The notes: generated by a model from the letters alone, not told the origin. A stretch of DNA of 64,000 bases from Streptomyces changanensis (GCF_024600715.1 NZ_CP102332.1:310001-374000); one strand, 5' to 3'. Numbered from the stretch's first letter, positions 8,913 to 17,590 are shown. A program made the numbers and translations.

Positions 8913-9089
8913 ATGCTTCGGCGCATCTCGATCGCTCTGGCCGGTCTGCTCGCTGTCGGCTTCCTCACCGCCTCCCCCGCCGCCGCCGACTCGGACGGCG
9001 TCAAGGGCTGCTGGGTGTCCGGCGGCCACGTCTCGGCGGGCGACGTCCACGTCGCCGGATTCGAAGGCACCTGCTGGCGCGTCGGCTGA
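8913..9089 (+). CDS. Small secreted protein, 58 aa, two-cysteine mature peptide
   Basis: The ATG at 8913 has SD aaggag at 8901-8906. The product starts MLRRISIALAGLLAVGFL and has a textbook Sec signal peptide ending SPAAA-DSDG. The mature peptide is only about 30 residues and carries two cysteines in the near-repeat settings GCWV and TCWRV, which could form one disulfide. I do not recognise the family. A hairpin at 9110-9137 ends the transcription unit. The clean SD, signal peptide and terminator make this a convincing gene despite its size. Confidence 0.72.
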   Translation: MLRRISIALAGLLAVGFLTASPAAADSDGVKGCWVSGGHVSAGDVHVAGFEGTCWRVG

Positions 9090-9109
9090 CACGGCTGTCG
9101 CACGGTCGC

Positions 9110-9137
9110 GGGTGGGCGCCCCACGGGGTGCCCACCC
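9110..9137 (+). terminator. Hairpin after the 58-aa secreted peptide gene
   Basis: GGGTGGGCGCCCC at 9110-9122 pairs with GGGGTGCCCACCC at 9125-9137 (12 of 13 Watson-Crick plus one G-T). It may also serve the convergent kinase gene. Confidence 0.65.
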
Positions 9138-9207
9138 GAACCGTTTCCCCGCACGCGCCGCGCGGTCGACGCCGTGCCGTCGGCCCAGGGGGCGCGGACG
9201 GTGTCCC

Positions 9208-11550
9208 TCAGCCCGGGGTGCGCCGGCGGTGGGCGGCCGCCACCCGCCGGTGCAGCTCCACCGCCTCGGTGTGCCGGCCCAGCTGCTCCAGGCACTGGGC
9301 CTCGTCGTTCCGGCTGGCGAGCGTGTCCGGGTGGTCCGGCCCGAGCACCCGCTCGCGGGCCCCGGACACGAGCCGGTAGCCGGTGAGCGCCTCGGCCCAG
9401 CGGCCCAACCAGCCCAGGCACACGGCGACCTCCCGGCCGCTGACCAGCGTGTCCGGGTGGTCGGGGCCCAGGACGCGGGCGCGGGTCGCCGCGACGTCGC
9501 GGGCCTCGCGCAGGGCCTCCTCCCAGCGGCCGAGCCGGCCGAGGTTGACGCCCAGGCCGTGCCGGGCGCGCAGCGTCTCGGGGTGCTCCGGTCCCTGCAC
9601 CCGGCTGCGGGCGGCCGTCAGGTCCCGGTACAGCTCCAGCGCCTCGTGGCCCCGGTCCAGGCGGCCGAGGGCGATGCCGACCTCGTACCGGGCGGCGAGC
9701 GTGTCGGGGTGGTCCGCGCCCCGCGCGCGGGCGCGCGCGTCGGCGACCTCACGGCAGGTGCGCAGCGCCTCCTCCCAGCGGCCCAGTCGGCCGAGCGCGT
9801 GGGCGACCTCCTGGAGCGCGGCCACGGTGTCCGGGTGGCCGGCGCCCAGGACGCGCGCGCGGGCGGAGAGGACGGCGGCGTGCACCCGGTGGGCGTCGGC
9901 GTGGCGACCGAGCCGGGTGAGGACGTACGCCGACTCCTGACGGGTCGCCACAGTGTCGCGGTGGTCCGGGCCGAGGACGCGGTCCCGGGCCTCCGCGACG
10001 CGGTCCAGCTCGCGCAGCGCCGCGGCGACCCGACCGGCGCGGCTGAGGGCGACGCCGCGTTCGTGGCGGCTGGTCAGGGTGTCGGGGTGGTCCGCGCCCA
10101 GGACCCGTTCGCGTTCGGCGGCGACGGCGCGGTGCGCCTCGCCCGCCTCGGCCCAGCGGCCGAGCCGGGCGAGGCGCAGCGCGGCGCCGTGCCGGTCGGC
10201 CAGGGCGGCCTGCGGCTCCGACCCCCGGGGCGGCCGGCCGGGCGGCGGGGGGAGCGTGAACCGGTGCGTGCCGGAGTCCGTCCCCGCTGCGGGCGCGTCG
10301 GGAGCGGCCCCCTGGGGCCGCCACGGACCGCCACCCGTGCCGAGGGCGCCCGGACCCGTACGCGCGCCGGTACCGAGGTGGGACGTACCCGCGCCCGTGG
10401 TCCACGTGCCGGTGAGCGTCGTCACCGGATCGTCGTCGTCCGGCGGGGGCACGGGGCGGGGGTGGTGCGTGCCGACCGCCTTGCGGCCGGTGGTCATGGT
10501 GCGCGTCCACGCCGGGGCTCGCGGCGCGGGCACGGCGGACGGCGGGTCGGTCCGCCGCGCGGCACGCCCCTGGGCGCCCGTGTCCGGGCCGGGTGGGGTC
10601 GCCAGGAGGACGGGCGCGCCGTGCGGTGGCGTTGCCGGGTGCGGTGGCGTCGCCGGGTGCGGTGGCACCGCCGGCAGCGGAGTGGCGCCGGCCGGTACGG
10701 CCCGGCGGGCGTCGCTGATGCGGCGCCGGACGTCCCCCGCATCGGCGGGGCGGGCGTCGGGCGTCTTGGCGAGCAGGTCCAGCACGATCCGCTCGAACGG
10801 CGCGGGCAGCTCCGCGCGGTGCGTACGGGGCGGCTCCGGAGGGGTGTCGCGGTGGCCGACGAGGATCCCCCACGCGTCGTCCTGGTCGAACGGCGGGACG
10901 CCGGTGGAGATCTCGTACAGCACGCAGCCCAGCGAGTAGAGGTCGCTGCGGTGGTCGACGCGGCCGCCGCCGATCTGCTCGGGTGACATGTAGTGCGGCG
11001 TGCCGAGGGTGATCTCGCCGCTGGTGAGGCGGGAGGAGTGGCCGGGGCCCGCGTCGAGGCGCGCGATCCCGAAGTCGCAGATCTTCACCGTGCCGTCGGC
11101 GAGCCGCATGATGTTCGCCGGCTTCAGGTCGCGGTGGACGATGCCCTGCCGGTGGGTGTAGGCGAGGGCGTCGGCGACCTGCTCGGCGATGTCGACGACG
11201 TCGTCCACGGGCAGCGGGTGGTGCTTGTTGTCCTCCAGCAGCTGGCTGAGGTTGCGGCCCTCCAGGTGCTCCATGACGAGGAAGGGCGTGCCGTCGCACT
11301 CGCCGAAGTCGTGGACCACCGTCACGCCCCGGTGCTGGAGCGACGCGGCGACGCGGGCCTCGCGGCGGAAGCGCTCGCGCAGGACGCGGACGGAGCCCGG
11401 GTCGTGCTGCGGGCCCAGGGGCTTGAGGCACTTGACGGCCACCCGCCGCCCGAGCGACTCGTCGGTGGCGCGCCACACCTCGCCCATGCCGCCCCGCCCG
11501 ATCACCTCCAGCAACCGGTAGCGGCCGTGGATCAGCCTGGTGTCCGCCAT
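9208..11550 (-). CDS. Soluble Ser/Thr protein kinase with C-terminal TPR repeats
   Basis: 780 residues. The N-terminal Hanks-type kinase domain (about 10-275) has the Gly-rich loop GRGGMGEVW, Lys40, HRDLKPANIM (Asp141), DFG (159-161) and the GTPHYMSPEQ activation segment. A Pro/Thr/Gly-rich linker of roughly 200 residues follows. The C-terminal part holds seven tetratricopeptide units with a 42-residue period, each marked by a (D/E/G)HP(D/E)T-like motif (LGADHPDTL, LGPDHRDTV and so on), the kinesin-light-chain TPR type. There is no transmembrane segment or PASTA domain, so it should be cytoplasmic, with the TPRs probably recruiting substrates. The ATG at 11550 has only a weak GGGGG SD. It is convergent with the small secreted gene. 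Confidence 0.92.
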   Translation of the reverse strand: MADTRLIHGRYRLLEVIGRGGMGEVWRATDESLGRRVAVKCLKPLGPQHDPGSVRVLRERFRREARVAASLQHRGVTVVHDFGECDGTPFLVMEHLEGRNLSQLLEDNKHHPLPVDDVVDIAEQVADALAYTHRQGIVHRDLKPANIMRLADGTVKICDFGIARLDAGPGHSSRLTSGEITLGTPHYMSPEQIGGGRVDHRSDLYSLGCVLYEISTGVPPFDQDDAWGILVGHRDTPPEPPRTHRAELPAPFERIVLDLLAKTPDARPADAGDVRRRISDARRAVPAGATPLPAVPPHPATPPHPATPPHGAPVLLATPPGPDTGAQGRAARRTDPPSAVPAPRAPAWTRTMTTGRKAVGTHHPRPVPPPDDDDPVTTLTGTWTTGAGTSHLGTGARTGPGALGTGGGPWRPQGAAPDAPAAGTDSGTHRFTLPPPPGRPPRGSEPQAALADRHGAALRLARLGRWAEAGEAHRAVAAERERVLGADHPDTLTSRHERGVALSRAGRVAAALRELDRVAEARDRVLGPDHRDTVATRQESAYVLTRLGRHADAHRVHAAVLSARARVLGAGHPDTVAALQEVAHALGRLGRWEEALRTCREVADARARARGADHPDTLAARYEVGIALGRLDRGHEALELYRDLTAARSRVQGPEHPETLRARHGLGVNLGRLGRWEEALREARDVAATRARVLGPDHPDTLVSGREVAVCLGWLGRWAEALTGYRLVSGARERVLGPDHPDTLASRNDEAQCLEQLGRHTEAVELHRRVAAAHRRRTPG
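9230..10120 (-). repeat. 126-base coding repeat encoding seven TPR units
   Basis: Within the kinase gene, a 126-base unit recurs about seven times, seen on the plus strand as gtgtccgggtggtccg-like blocks near 9326, 9449, 9577, 9701, 9828, 9951 and 10080. The copies have diverged but are similar enough to permit slippage or recombination. Confidence 0.75.
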
Positions 11551-11718
11551 CGCCCGCTGTCGCCCCCGTCGGTCCGCTCCGCCCTCCCCGGCCCGTCCAG
11601 TATGGCGCCCTGTCTGCGAAGTTCGTACGGGGCCGAGCGGGTGTCGGCCCCTCGGGCCGGGCGGCGCGGGCCGTAGGTGCCGCGTCCGCCAGGCGGCGGG
11701 CGCGGGGCAGTGCCGCGG

Positions 11719-11741
11719 GGGGCGCGGCCGCGGCGCGCCCC
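11719..11741 (-). terminator. Hairpin downstream of the DUF6480 gene
   Basis: GGGGCGCG (11719-11726) pairs with CGCGCCCC (11734-11741) across a seven-base GC loop. On the minus strand it is followed by nothing T-rich. It would end the 11829-12062 transcript before the kinase promoter. Confidence 0.45.
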
Positions 11742-11828
11742 TTGCGGTCCGTGGCGGCAGGGGCGCGCCGCCCCCGGGGACGCGTGGCCGTCAGGGGTGC
11801 CTCGCCCGCGGCGGTCCGGGCCGGGCGG

Positions 11829-12062
11829 TCACATCGCGATCATGATCGCCATCACCGCGAAGAGCGCCGCGACCAGGACGACGATGACCAGGATCATGGC
11901 GAGCGGGGCCTTCGCCCAGCCCGTCGGCGGATTGTGGGTCTCCCGGGGACCCGCCCCCGGTGTGCTGCCCTCGGCGGGCGGGGTCTCGCCGGGCGGTACG
12001 CCGCCGCCGGCGTCCAGGCCGGTCGTGCGGTCCGGGTCAGGGTCGGGGTTGCTGTACGTCAT
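11829..12062 (-). CDS. DUF6480-like small membrane protein, 77 aa
   Basis: Starts [20 protein letters not shown], continues [25 protein letters not shown], and ends in one hydrophobic helix ([24 protein letters not shown]). The PDPDP...[17 protein letters not shown] start and single C-terminal membrane segment fit DUF6480, a small streptomycete family of unknown function. The frame is open further upstream, but family members begin at this Met, so I chose 12062. It is divergent from the Rieske oxidoreductase gene; about 100 bases separate the starts. Confidence 0.72.
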   Translation of the reverse strand: MTYSNPDPDPDRTTGLDAGGGVPPGETPPAEGSTPGAGPRETHNPPTGWAKAPLAMILVIVVLVAALFAVMAIMIAM

Positions 12063-12165
12063 GGGGTACGAGTGCGCAGCTCCGGGGGTTTCATGCGCGA
12101 TCTCCGGGTACCTCGGATCTCTCCGGGACCGCGTGGCGGTCCGGCCGTCGACGAGGAGTGCGCTC

Positions 12166-13734
12166 ATGGCCTACGACGCCCTTACCGGTTCGCTGTGGTT
12201 GGAGTACGCGCCGGGACCGCCGCGTCCCGCGCTCGACGGGGCCGTGGAGACCGAGGTCGCCGTCGTGGGCGGTGGCATCGCCGGTATCTGCACGGCGTGG
12301 GAGCTGGCCCGGGCGGGGCACTCGGTGGTCCTGCTGGAGGCCGACCGGATCGCCACCGGCGTGACCGGCCACACCACGGCGAAGCTCTCGGCCCTGCACG
12401 GCCAGGTGTACGCCGAGGTCAAGAAGGTGCACGGCGCGCGCGGCGCCCGGTTGTACGCCCACTCGCAGCAGCTGGCCGTCGAGCGGGTCGCCGAGGTCAG
12501 CGAGGAGCTGGGCATCGACTGCGACCTGGAGCGCCTCCCCGCGTACACCTGGACGGAGGACCCCGGCCGGACCGACGAGCTGCGGGCGGAGGCGGACGCC
12601 GCGCTGGAGGCGGGGCTGCCCGCCTCGTACGTGACGGAGACGTCGCTGCCGTTCCCGGTGGCCGGCGCGGTGCGGCTGGAGAGCCAGGCCCAGTTCCATC
12701 CGCGCAAGTACCTGCTGGGGCTCGCGGCGCACATGGAGCGGCTCGGCGCGCGCATCTACGAGCGGACGCGCGTGACGCGGCTCAAGGAGGGCTCGCCGTG
12801 CGAGCTGACCACCGAGCGGGGGCACACGATCGTGGCCCAGTACGTCGTGGTCGCGACGCACTACCCGGTGTTCGACCGGTCTCTGCTCTTCACCCGTCTG
12901 GAGCCGAAGCGCGAGCTGGTGGTGGCGGGTCCCATCGCGGCCGACCGGGATCCGGGCGGCGTGTTCCTGACCTCCGAGGGCGGCACGCGGTCCGTGCGGA
13001 CCGCGCCCTCGGGGCGTGAGGGGACGCGCACGCTGATCGTGACCGGTGAGCAGTTCGCGCCGGGCACCACCGAGGAGGGCGAGGTCGGCGAGCGGTACGC
13101 CCGGCTGGAACGGTGGGCGCGGGAGCGGTTCGGCGAGGTGGAGTTCAGCCACCGGTGGGCGGCGCAGGACAACTCGACGACGGACCGGGTGCCGTACGTG
13201 GGCCGGCTGCACGCCGGGACGCGGCACGTGTTCGTGGCGACCGGGTTCGCCGGCTGGGGCATGAGCAGCGGCGTCATGGCGGGATCGCTGCTGGCGGCCC
13301 GCATCCGGGGCAGGGAACCGGCGTGGACGTCGCTGTACGACCCGGTGCGGCTGCACCCGACCCGGGACGTCCCGGCGATGCTGAAGCTCCAGGCGCACGT
13401 GGCCAAGCACTTCGTCGGCGACCGGACGCCCGGCGCGTACGTCGACTCGGTCGACGAGGTGGGACCGGGCCAGGGCGCGGTGGTGCGGGTCGGCGGGCGG
13501 CTGCTCGCGGTGCACCGGGACGAGGCGGGAGCGCTGCACGCGGTGTCGGCGCGCTGCACGCACCTGGGGTGCGTGGTGCACTTCAACGACGAGGAGACGT
13601 CCTGGGAGTGCCCGTGCCACGGATCGCGCTTCGCCGTGGACGGGCGGGTCGTCGAGGGCCCGGCGACGCGCCCGCTGGAGCGGACGCGCGTGGACGACGG
13701 TGAGGGGCGGCAGGAGGAGGACGGCGGGCGGTGA
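12166..13734 (+). CDS. FAD-dependent oxidoreductase with C-terminal Rieske [2Fe-2S] domain
   Basis: 522 residues. The N-terminal part is a DAO/glycine-oxidase-like flavoprotein: the dinucleotide-binding motif [18 protein letters not shown] (31-48) and [19 protein letters not shown], where the acidic residue after VLLE binds FAD ribose. The C-terminal 100 residues form a Rieske domain with both cluster motifs: C464-T-H466 in CTHLGC and C482-P-C-H485 in CPCHGSRF. The architecture resembles PuuB-type oxidases with an attached ferredoxin module, passing electrons from an amine or amino acid to a one-electron carrier. The ATG at 12166 follows gaggag. A strong hairpin lies at 13768-13815. Substrate unknown. 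Confidence 0.9.
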   Translation: MAYDALTGSLWLEYAPGPPRPALDGAVETEVAVVGGGIAGICTAWELARAGHSVVLLEADRIATGVTGHTTAKLSALHGQVYAEVKKVHGARGARLYAHSQQLAVERVAEVSEELGIDCDLERLPAYTWTEDPGRTDELRAEADAALEAGLPASYVTETSLPFPVAGAVRLESQAQFHPRKYLLGLAAHMERLGARIYERTRVTRLKEGSPCELTTERGHTIVAQYVVVATHYPVFDRSLLFTRLEPKRELVVAGPIAADRDPGGVFLTSEGGTRSVRTAPSGREGTRTLIVTGEQFAPGTTEEGEVGERYARLERWARERFGEVEFSHRWAAQDNSTTDRVPYVGRLHAGTRHVFVATGFAGWGMSSGVMAGSLLAARIRGREPAWTSLYDPVRLHPTRDVPAMLKLQAHVAKHFVGDRTPGAYVDSVDEVGPGQGAVVRVGGRLLAVHRDEAGALHAVSARCTHLGCVVHFNDEETSWECPCHGSRFAVDGRVVEGPATRPLERTRVDDGEGRQEEDGGR

Positions 13735-13767
13735 CGCGGACGTCCTGACGGGCGGGCCGGACGGACT

Positions 13768-13815
13768 GCGGCCCCCGGTACCGGGTGCGGTGGACGCGCC
13801 GGTACCGGGGGCCGC
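13768..13815 (+). terminator. Strong hairpin after the FAD-Rieske gene
   Basis: A perfect 15-base inverted repeat, gcggcccccggtacc at 13768-13782 and ggtaccgggggccgc at 13801-13815, with an 18-base loop. It is 33 bases past the stop codon. Confidence 0.8.
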
Positions 13816-13970
13816 CATCGTGTGGGCGGGGTTGGGCGTGGTTGCGCGTCCTGTGGTCGGGGCGGGGCCGCTGTTGTAAGGAGGCGCAGGCCCCGGGGGC
13901 GCCAGGCGCGCGGGTCGGCGGCCCCGGCGTGGAAGGACGCGTGCCCCGCGGGGGCGCGTGCGGGGAAGAA

Positions 13971-14005
13971 GGGGCCGTGCCGCGGCGGTGCCGCGGCACG
14001 GCCCC
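13971..14005 (-). terminator. Strong hairpin after the 68-aa protein gene
   Basis: A perfect 15-base inverted repeat, ggggccgtgccgcgg at 13971-13985 and its complement at 13991-14005, around a five-base loop. It lies 14 bases past the stop of the 14020-14226 gene. Confidence 0.8.
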
Positions 14006-14019
14006 GGGGGCGGAAGGGG

Positions 14020-14226
14020 TCAGGGGAGCAGTTCGTCGAGCGCGGCCCTGCCCTTCTCGGCGAGCCTGCGCTCGGCCCAGGCCATGTTCTTCGGGTTCAC
14101 GTCGCGCCCGGAGGCGAGGACCAGGTCCTCGGCGGTGAACTCGCCTTCGGCGCCGCTGTGCAGGATGGCGTCCGGGGAGACGCCACCCTGCCGGGGCCTG
14201 GAGGTCGTTTCGGGCTCTTCTTTCAT
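14020..14226 (-). CDS. Conserved hypothetical protein, 68 aa
   Basis: The sequence begins MKEEPETTSRPRQGG and continues VSPDAILHSGAEGEFTAEDL, then LASGRDVNPKNMAWAERRL and AALDELLP. It is soluble and rich in acidic residues and helices. The ATG at 14226 is preceded by AAGGAGG, one of the best SD sequences in the window, and a strong hairpin follows the stop, so it is a stand-alone expressed unit. I do not recognise a characterised family. The motif AEGEFTAEDLVLASGRD hints at a conserved binding surface. Confidence 0.7.
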   Translation of the reverse strand: MKEEPETTSRPRQGGVSPDAILHSGAEGEFTAEDLVLASGRDVNPKNMAWAERRLAEKGRAALDELLP

Positions 14227-14332
14227 GCCGCCTCCTTGTTCGTCCGGCACTCGCCATTGTCGTCCCCGCCCCGCGCTCACGCATCCCCTCGCCGACCGCG
14301 CGGCGGGCGGCCGGGCCGGCGGGCCCGTCAGG

Positions 14333-15040
14333 TCACCGCGACCCGCGCGGGGCGCCGGTGACGGGGGTGACGCCGCCGGTCACGGAGGCGTGCCCGCCGC
14401 CGGTGGAGGTCGCGGTGACCGTGTACCGGTCGTCCCCGGCGTCGCGGCCGCCCTCGGCGTGGTTGTACTGGGCGGCGAAGACGTGCTGCCCGGCGGGGAC
14501 GCCCCGGCCGGGCCGCAGGGTCCAGGTGTAGACCAGGGCGCCGGCCTCCTCGCGGGTGGAGACGGCGAAGTCGTCGGCGGGCAGGGTGCGCCAGTTGCCG
14601 GTCGGGGCCACCCGGCCGGTCTGGGCGACCCGCAGTTCCACGGTGAGCTCCCGCAAAGCCGTGGTGGTGCTGAAGGTGATGTTGGACTGGGCCCAGTAGC
14701 GGTTGCTGTGCGGGTCGACGACGGCCGCGCCCCGCAGGAAGCCGTCCACGGCGCGCCCGGCGAGCGGGGAGGTGGGGTCGTCGGGCGCCGGGACGGCGAC
14801 GTGCGCGGGGGCCGGGTCCTCGTGCAGGACGGCCCGCGCGGTCAGTCCGCCGGCGGCGACGACCGCGGCGACGGCGGCCGTGGCCACGGCGATCCGGGCC
14901 CACCGGGGGCCGGCCGGGCGCCGGAGGGCGGGTACCGGGGGCGGGGCGGCCATCCCGCGCTCGACCCGCGCGAGGATGCGGGCGCGGTCGGGCCGGTGGG
15001 TCCGCGCGGCCTCCTTGAGGGCCCGCTGGAGCTCGTCCAC
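14333..15040 (-). CDS. Single-pass membrane protein coupled to the sigma factor; anti-sigma candidate
   Basis: 235 residues. An N-terminal cytoplasmic segment of about 46 residues (MDELQRALKEAARTHRPDRA) precedes one membrane helix (RIAVATAAVAAVVAAGGLTA) and an extracytoplasmic beta-rich domain (YWAQSNITFSTTTALRELTV onward, with NWRTLPADDFAVSTREEAGA). The GTG start at 15040 shares its first base with the sigma factor's TAG stop, so translation is almost certainly coupled. The layout (cytoplasmic tail, TM, sensor domain, downstream of an ECF-type sigma gene) is that of an anti-sigma factor. I see no zinc-binding HxxxCxxC motif, so the assignment rests on context. Confidence 0.7.
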   Translation of the reverse strand: MDELQRALKEAARTHRPDRARILARVERGMAAPPPVPALRRPAGPRWARIAVATAAVAAVVAAGGLTARAVLHEDPAPAHVAVPAPDDPTSPLAGRAVDGFLRGAAVVDPHSNRYWAQSNITFSTTTALRELTVELRVAQTGRVAPTGNWRTLPADDFAVSTREEAGALVYTWTLRPGRGVPAGQHVFAAQYNHAEGGRDAGDDRYTVTATSTGGGHASVTGGVTPVTGAPRGSR

Positions 15041-15573
15041 TACTTCCTTCCTCCGACCAGTTCCGAGGCGGCGGCCCCGTGGCCGAGCAGCTGTTCCAGC
15101 TGTGCCACGGCCTTCGACGTCTGGCTCTTCACCGTACCCACCGAGATGCCGAGGGTCAGCGCGGTCTCCCGCTCGGACAGGTCGAAGGCGTGCCGCAGGA
15201 CCACGCAGGCCCGCTTGCGGAAGGGCAGCCGGCGCAGGGCGCTGCGGACGTCCAGGACGGCCGGGACGTCGGGGCCGTCGACGTGCTCGGCGCGCTGCGA
15301 CCAGAACAGGGCGACGCGGCGGCGCTCGCGCACGGTGCTGCGGATGCGGCTGCGGGCGAGGTTGGCGACGACGCCCCGCGCGTAGGCGACGGGGTGCTGC
15401 GCGGCGCGGACGCGGTCCCAGCGGTGCCAGAGGGCGAGGAGGGCGTCGGCGGCGAGGTCGTCGGCGGCGTCCGCCTCGCCGGTGAGGAGGTGGGCGAAGC
15501 GGGCCAGTTCGGCGTGGTGACGCTCGAAGAAGTCGTGAAACTCGGTGGCGGCGTCATCGGCGGATGTGCCCAC
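15040..15573 (-). CDS. SigE-family RNA polymerase sigma factor (ECF type)
   Basis: 177 residues. Region 2 is FHDFFERHHAELARFAHLLTG followed by DAADDLAADALLALWHRWDRV; region 4 contains LRRLPFRKRACVVLRHAFDL and the helix-turn-helix SERETALTLGISVGTVKSQTSKA. There is no region 1 or 3, as in ECF sigmas, and the WHRW pattern is typical of the actinobacterial SigE-like subgroup. The GTG at 15573 follows GGGGAGAGGG. Its regulator is probably the coupled membrane protein at 14333-15040. The target regulon is unknown. Confidence 0.88.
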   Translation of the reverse strand: MGTSADDAATEFHDFFERHHAELARFAHLLTGEADAADDLAADALLALWHRWDRVRAAQHPVAYARGVVANLARSRIRSTVRERRRVALFWSQRAEHVDGPDVPAVLDVRSALRRLPFRKRACVVLRHAFDLSERETALTLGISVGTVKSQTSKAVAQLEQLLGHGAAASELVGGRK

Positions 15574-15746
15574 GGGCGCCCTCTCCCCGCGCTTCGACGC
15601 GCGTGTTTCGTCGCGGTGCTGCCACGGGTGCCGCCGTCGGCGGCGTGGCCGGTGTGCGCCCCGGTCGGTAGTCGGTCGGACCGCGGCGCGGATCGTCCGC
15701 GCCGGTGATCACCGGGGATGGCGGAGGATGTTAGCGCAGGCGACGG

Positions 15747-16598
15747 TCACCCGGCGAACGCGTGTGCCTCCCGCCCCTGTCCGGCATCGGGGAGGACGAG
15801 CAGGGAGCCGGAGAGCGGGTGCGGGTCGGCGAGGCCGGTGCGGGCGGTCGTGACGTACAGGTCGCGCAGGCCCGGGCCGCCGAACGCGCACGCGGTCGGA
15901 CGCCGTACGGGCAGGGGCACGATCCGGTCCAGCCGCCCGTCGGGGGTGTAGCGGCGGACGGCCGCGCCGTCCCAGAGGGCGACCCATACGCAGCCGTCGG
16001 CGTCGACGGTGAGCCCGTCGGGGAAGCCGGCGCCGGGTTCGACGGTCGCCAAGGTGCGCCGCTCGACGAGGTGCCCGCCGTCGGCGCGCAGGACGTCGAC
16101 GCGGCGGGTGGGGCTGTCGACGTAGTAGACGAGGCGGCCGTCGGGGCTCCAGTCCGTGCCGTTGCTGACGGTGACCCGGGGCAGGACGGTGGTGGTGGTG
16201 CCGTCGGGGGCGACGCGGGTGAGGGCGCCGCCGCCGTCCGCCTCGTCGTAGCGCATGGTGCCGGCCCACAGGGATCCGTCGGGGGCGACGGCGGCGTCGT
16301 TGCCGCGGCGCCCGGGGACCGGCGCGTGGACGAGCCAGCGGAAGGCGCCGTCGGGGTCGTAGAGCCCTATGCCGTCGCGGAGGTTGACGACGAGTCCGCC
16401 GCCGGCGCGGGGCTTGGCCGCGCCGACGTGCTGGCCGGTGAGCAGCACGCCGCGCCGGCCGTCGGCGGGGGTGTGGGTGTGCACGCGGGAGCCGAGGACG
16501 TCGACCCAGACGAGCCGTCCGCCGGCCGGGTCCCACGTCGGTCCCTCGCCGAGGGCCGCGGCCTCCCGGACGGCCACCTCGGCGCGGGGCGCGCTCAC
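15747..16598 (-). CDS. SMP-30/gluconolactonase-family sugar lactonase
   Basis: 283 residues, a six-bladed beta-propeller family that opens aldono-lactones. Metal ligands are placed as expected: Glu18 in ALGEGPTWDP, the Asn in RRGNDAAVAPDGSLWAGTM, an Asn in VSNGTDWSPDGRLVYYVDS, and Asp in FPDGLTVDADGCVWVALWDG. The GTG start overlaps the IclR stop by GTGA, so the two are one operon and coupled. With the dehydratase and dehydrogenase genes across the divergent promoter, it fits an oxidative sugar route (sugar to lactone to acid to 2-keto-3-deoxy acid). The precise lactone is not readable from sequence. Confidence 0.88.
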   Translation of the reverse strand: MSAPRAEVAVREAAALGEGPTWDPAGGRLVWVDVLGSRVHTHTPADGRRGVLLTGQHVGAAKPRAGGGLVVNLRDGIGLYDPDGAFRWLVHAPVPGRRGNDAAVAPDGSLWAGTMRYDEADGGGALTRVAPDGTTTTVLPRVTVSNGTDWSPDGRLVYYVDSPTRRVDVLRADGGHLVERRTLATVEPGAGFPDGLTVDADGCVWVALWDGAAVRRYTPDGRLDRIVPLPVRRPTACAFGGPGLRDLYVTTARTGLADPHPLSGSLLVLPDAGQGREAHAFAG

Positions 16599-17365
16599 CG
16601 GCCGCCCCGGTGGCCGAGGCTGGCGGAGAGGTCGGCGGCGCCCTTGGCGGCCAGCTCGGCGAGCTCCGCCTCGCGCTCCTCGCTCCAGCGGATCATCGGG
16701 ACGGAGATGGACAGGGCGGCGACGACCCGGCCGGCGCCGTCGCGGACCGGGGCGGCGACGCAGCTGACGTCCGGGTTGGACTCGCTGTGCTCGGTGGCGA
16801 CGCCGCGCTCGCGGACGGTGGCGAGCACGGCGCGCAGCCGGTCGTGGTCGGTGATGCTGTTCGGGGTCATCGCGACGAGCTCGCGCCCGTCGACGCGGGC
16901 GTCGAAGTCGTCCCGCGGGAGCGAGGCGAGCAGCATCTTCCCGACCGAGGTGCAGTGGGCGGGCAGCCGGCGGCCGGCGGCGGAGACCATGCGCACGGCG
17001 TGCGTGGAGTCGACCTTGGCGATGTAGATGACGTCCAGGTCCTCCAGGACGGCGACGTGGACGGTCTCGTCGCAGGTCTCCGCGACCTCGCGGGCCACGC
17101 GCTGCCCCTCGGCGGCGAGGTCGAGCTGTTCGGCGTACCGGCTGCCGAGCTGGTAGGCGCGCACGCCCAGGCGGTAGCGGCCGGGCCGGCCGGAGGCGGG
17201 TACGAGGTAGGACCGGGCGGCGAGCGTGGTGACCAGCTCGTGCACGGTGGTGCGGGGCAGCGCCAGCCTTCTGGTGATCTCGGGTGCGGAGAGCGTGCCG
17301 TCCCCGTCGAGGAAGAGCTCCAGTATGTCGAGCGCCCTGGTCACCGCGGGAACCAGACGTCCCAT
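16595..17365 (-). CDS. IclR-family transcriptional regulator of the sugar-acid cluster
   Basis: 256 residues. The N-terminal winged helix is AVTRALDILELFLDGDGTLS then APEITRRLALPRTTVHELVTTLAARSYL. The C-terminal effector domain has YRLGVRAYQLGSRY, AHCTSVGKMLLASLP and VSCVAAPVRDGAGRVVAALSISVP, all standard IclR positions. The ATG at 17365 was chosen because the winged helix begins right after it; the frame is open upstream without a better start. It is co-transcribed with the lactonase and divergent from the dehydratase operon. IclR proteins commonly repress a divergent catabolic operon and respond to a pathway intermediate; operator candidates lie at 17591-17639. Confidence 0.88.
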   Translation of the reverse strand: MGRLVPAVTRALDILELFLDGDGTLSAPEITRRLALPRTTVHELVTTLAARSYLVPASGRPGRYRLGVRAYQLGSRYAEQLDLAAEGQRVAREVAETCDETVHVAVLEDLDVIYIAKVDSTHAVRMVSAAGRRLPAHCTSVGKMLLASLPRDDFDARVDGRELVAMTPNSITDHDRLRAVLATVRERGVATEHSESNPDVSCVAAPVRDGAGRVVAALSISVPMIRWSEEREAELAELAAKGAADLSASLGHRGGR

Positions 17366-17551
17366 GACGCCACCCACCCCTTCGTTCGAAACCCCGGCCA
17401 GTGACCGGCATGACGAACACAGGCTACTCACGGCGGCGTTCGCGGGCAATCGCCGGACCGGCCCGGGGCCTCCGCTCCGGCCCGGCACCCGCGCCGCCAT
17501 CCCGACCCGGCGCCGTCACCCGGTGTCGAACGACGCGATGTGCGCGGGCCA

Positions 17552-17581
17552 TTGACACCCCGTGCGGGGGCTGATTACGGT
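17552..17581 (+). promoter_or_regulatory. Sigma70-like promoter of the dehydratase operon
   Basis: The -35 TTGACA (17552-17557), an 18-base spacer and the -10 TACGGT (17576-17581) predict transcription from about 17588, about 70 bases before the GTG at 17657. The putative operators lie just downstream of the -10. Confidence 0.6.
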
Positions 17582-17590
17582 CACGCCACG

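Noticed and set aside
5627..9379. A 1250-codon open frame on the plus strand, antisense to the antiporter and out of frame with the serine hydrolase
   Set aside because: The product is Arg/Gly/Ala-rich with no domain. It overlaps well-supported genes. Long shadow frames are expected at this GC content.
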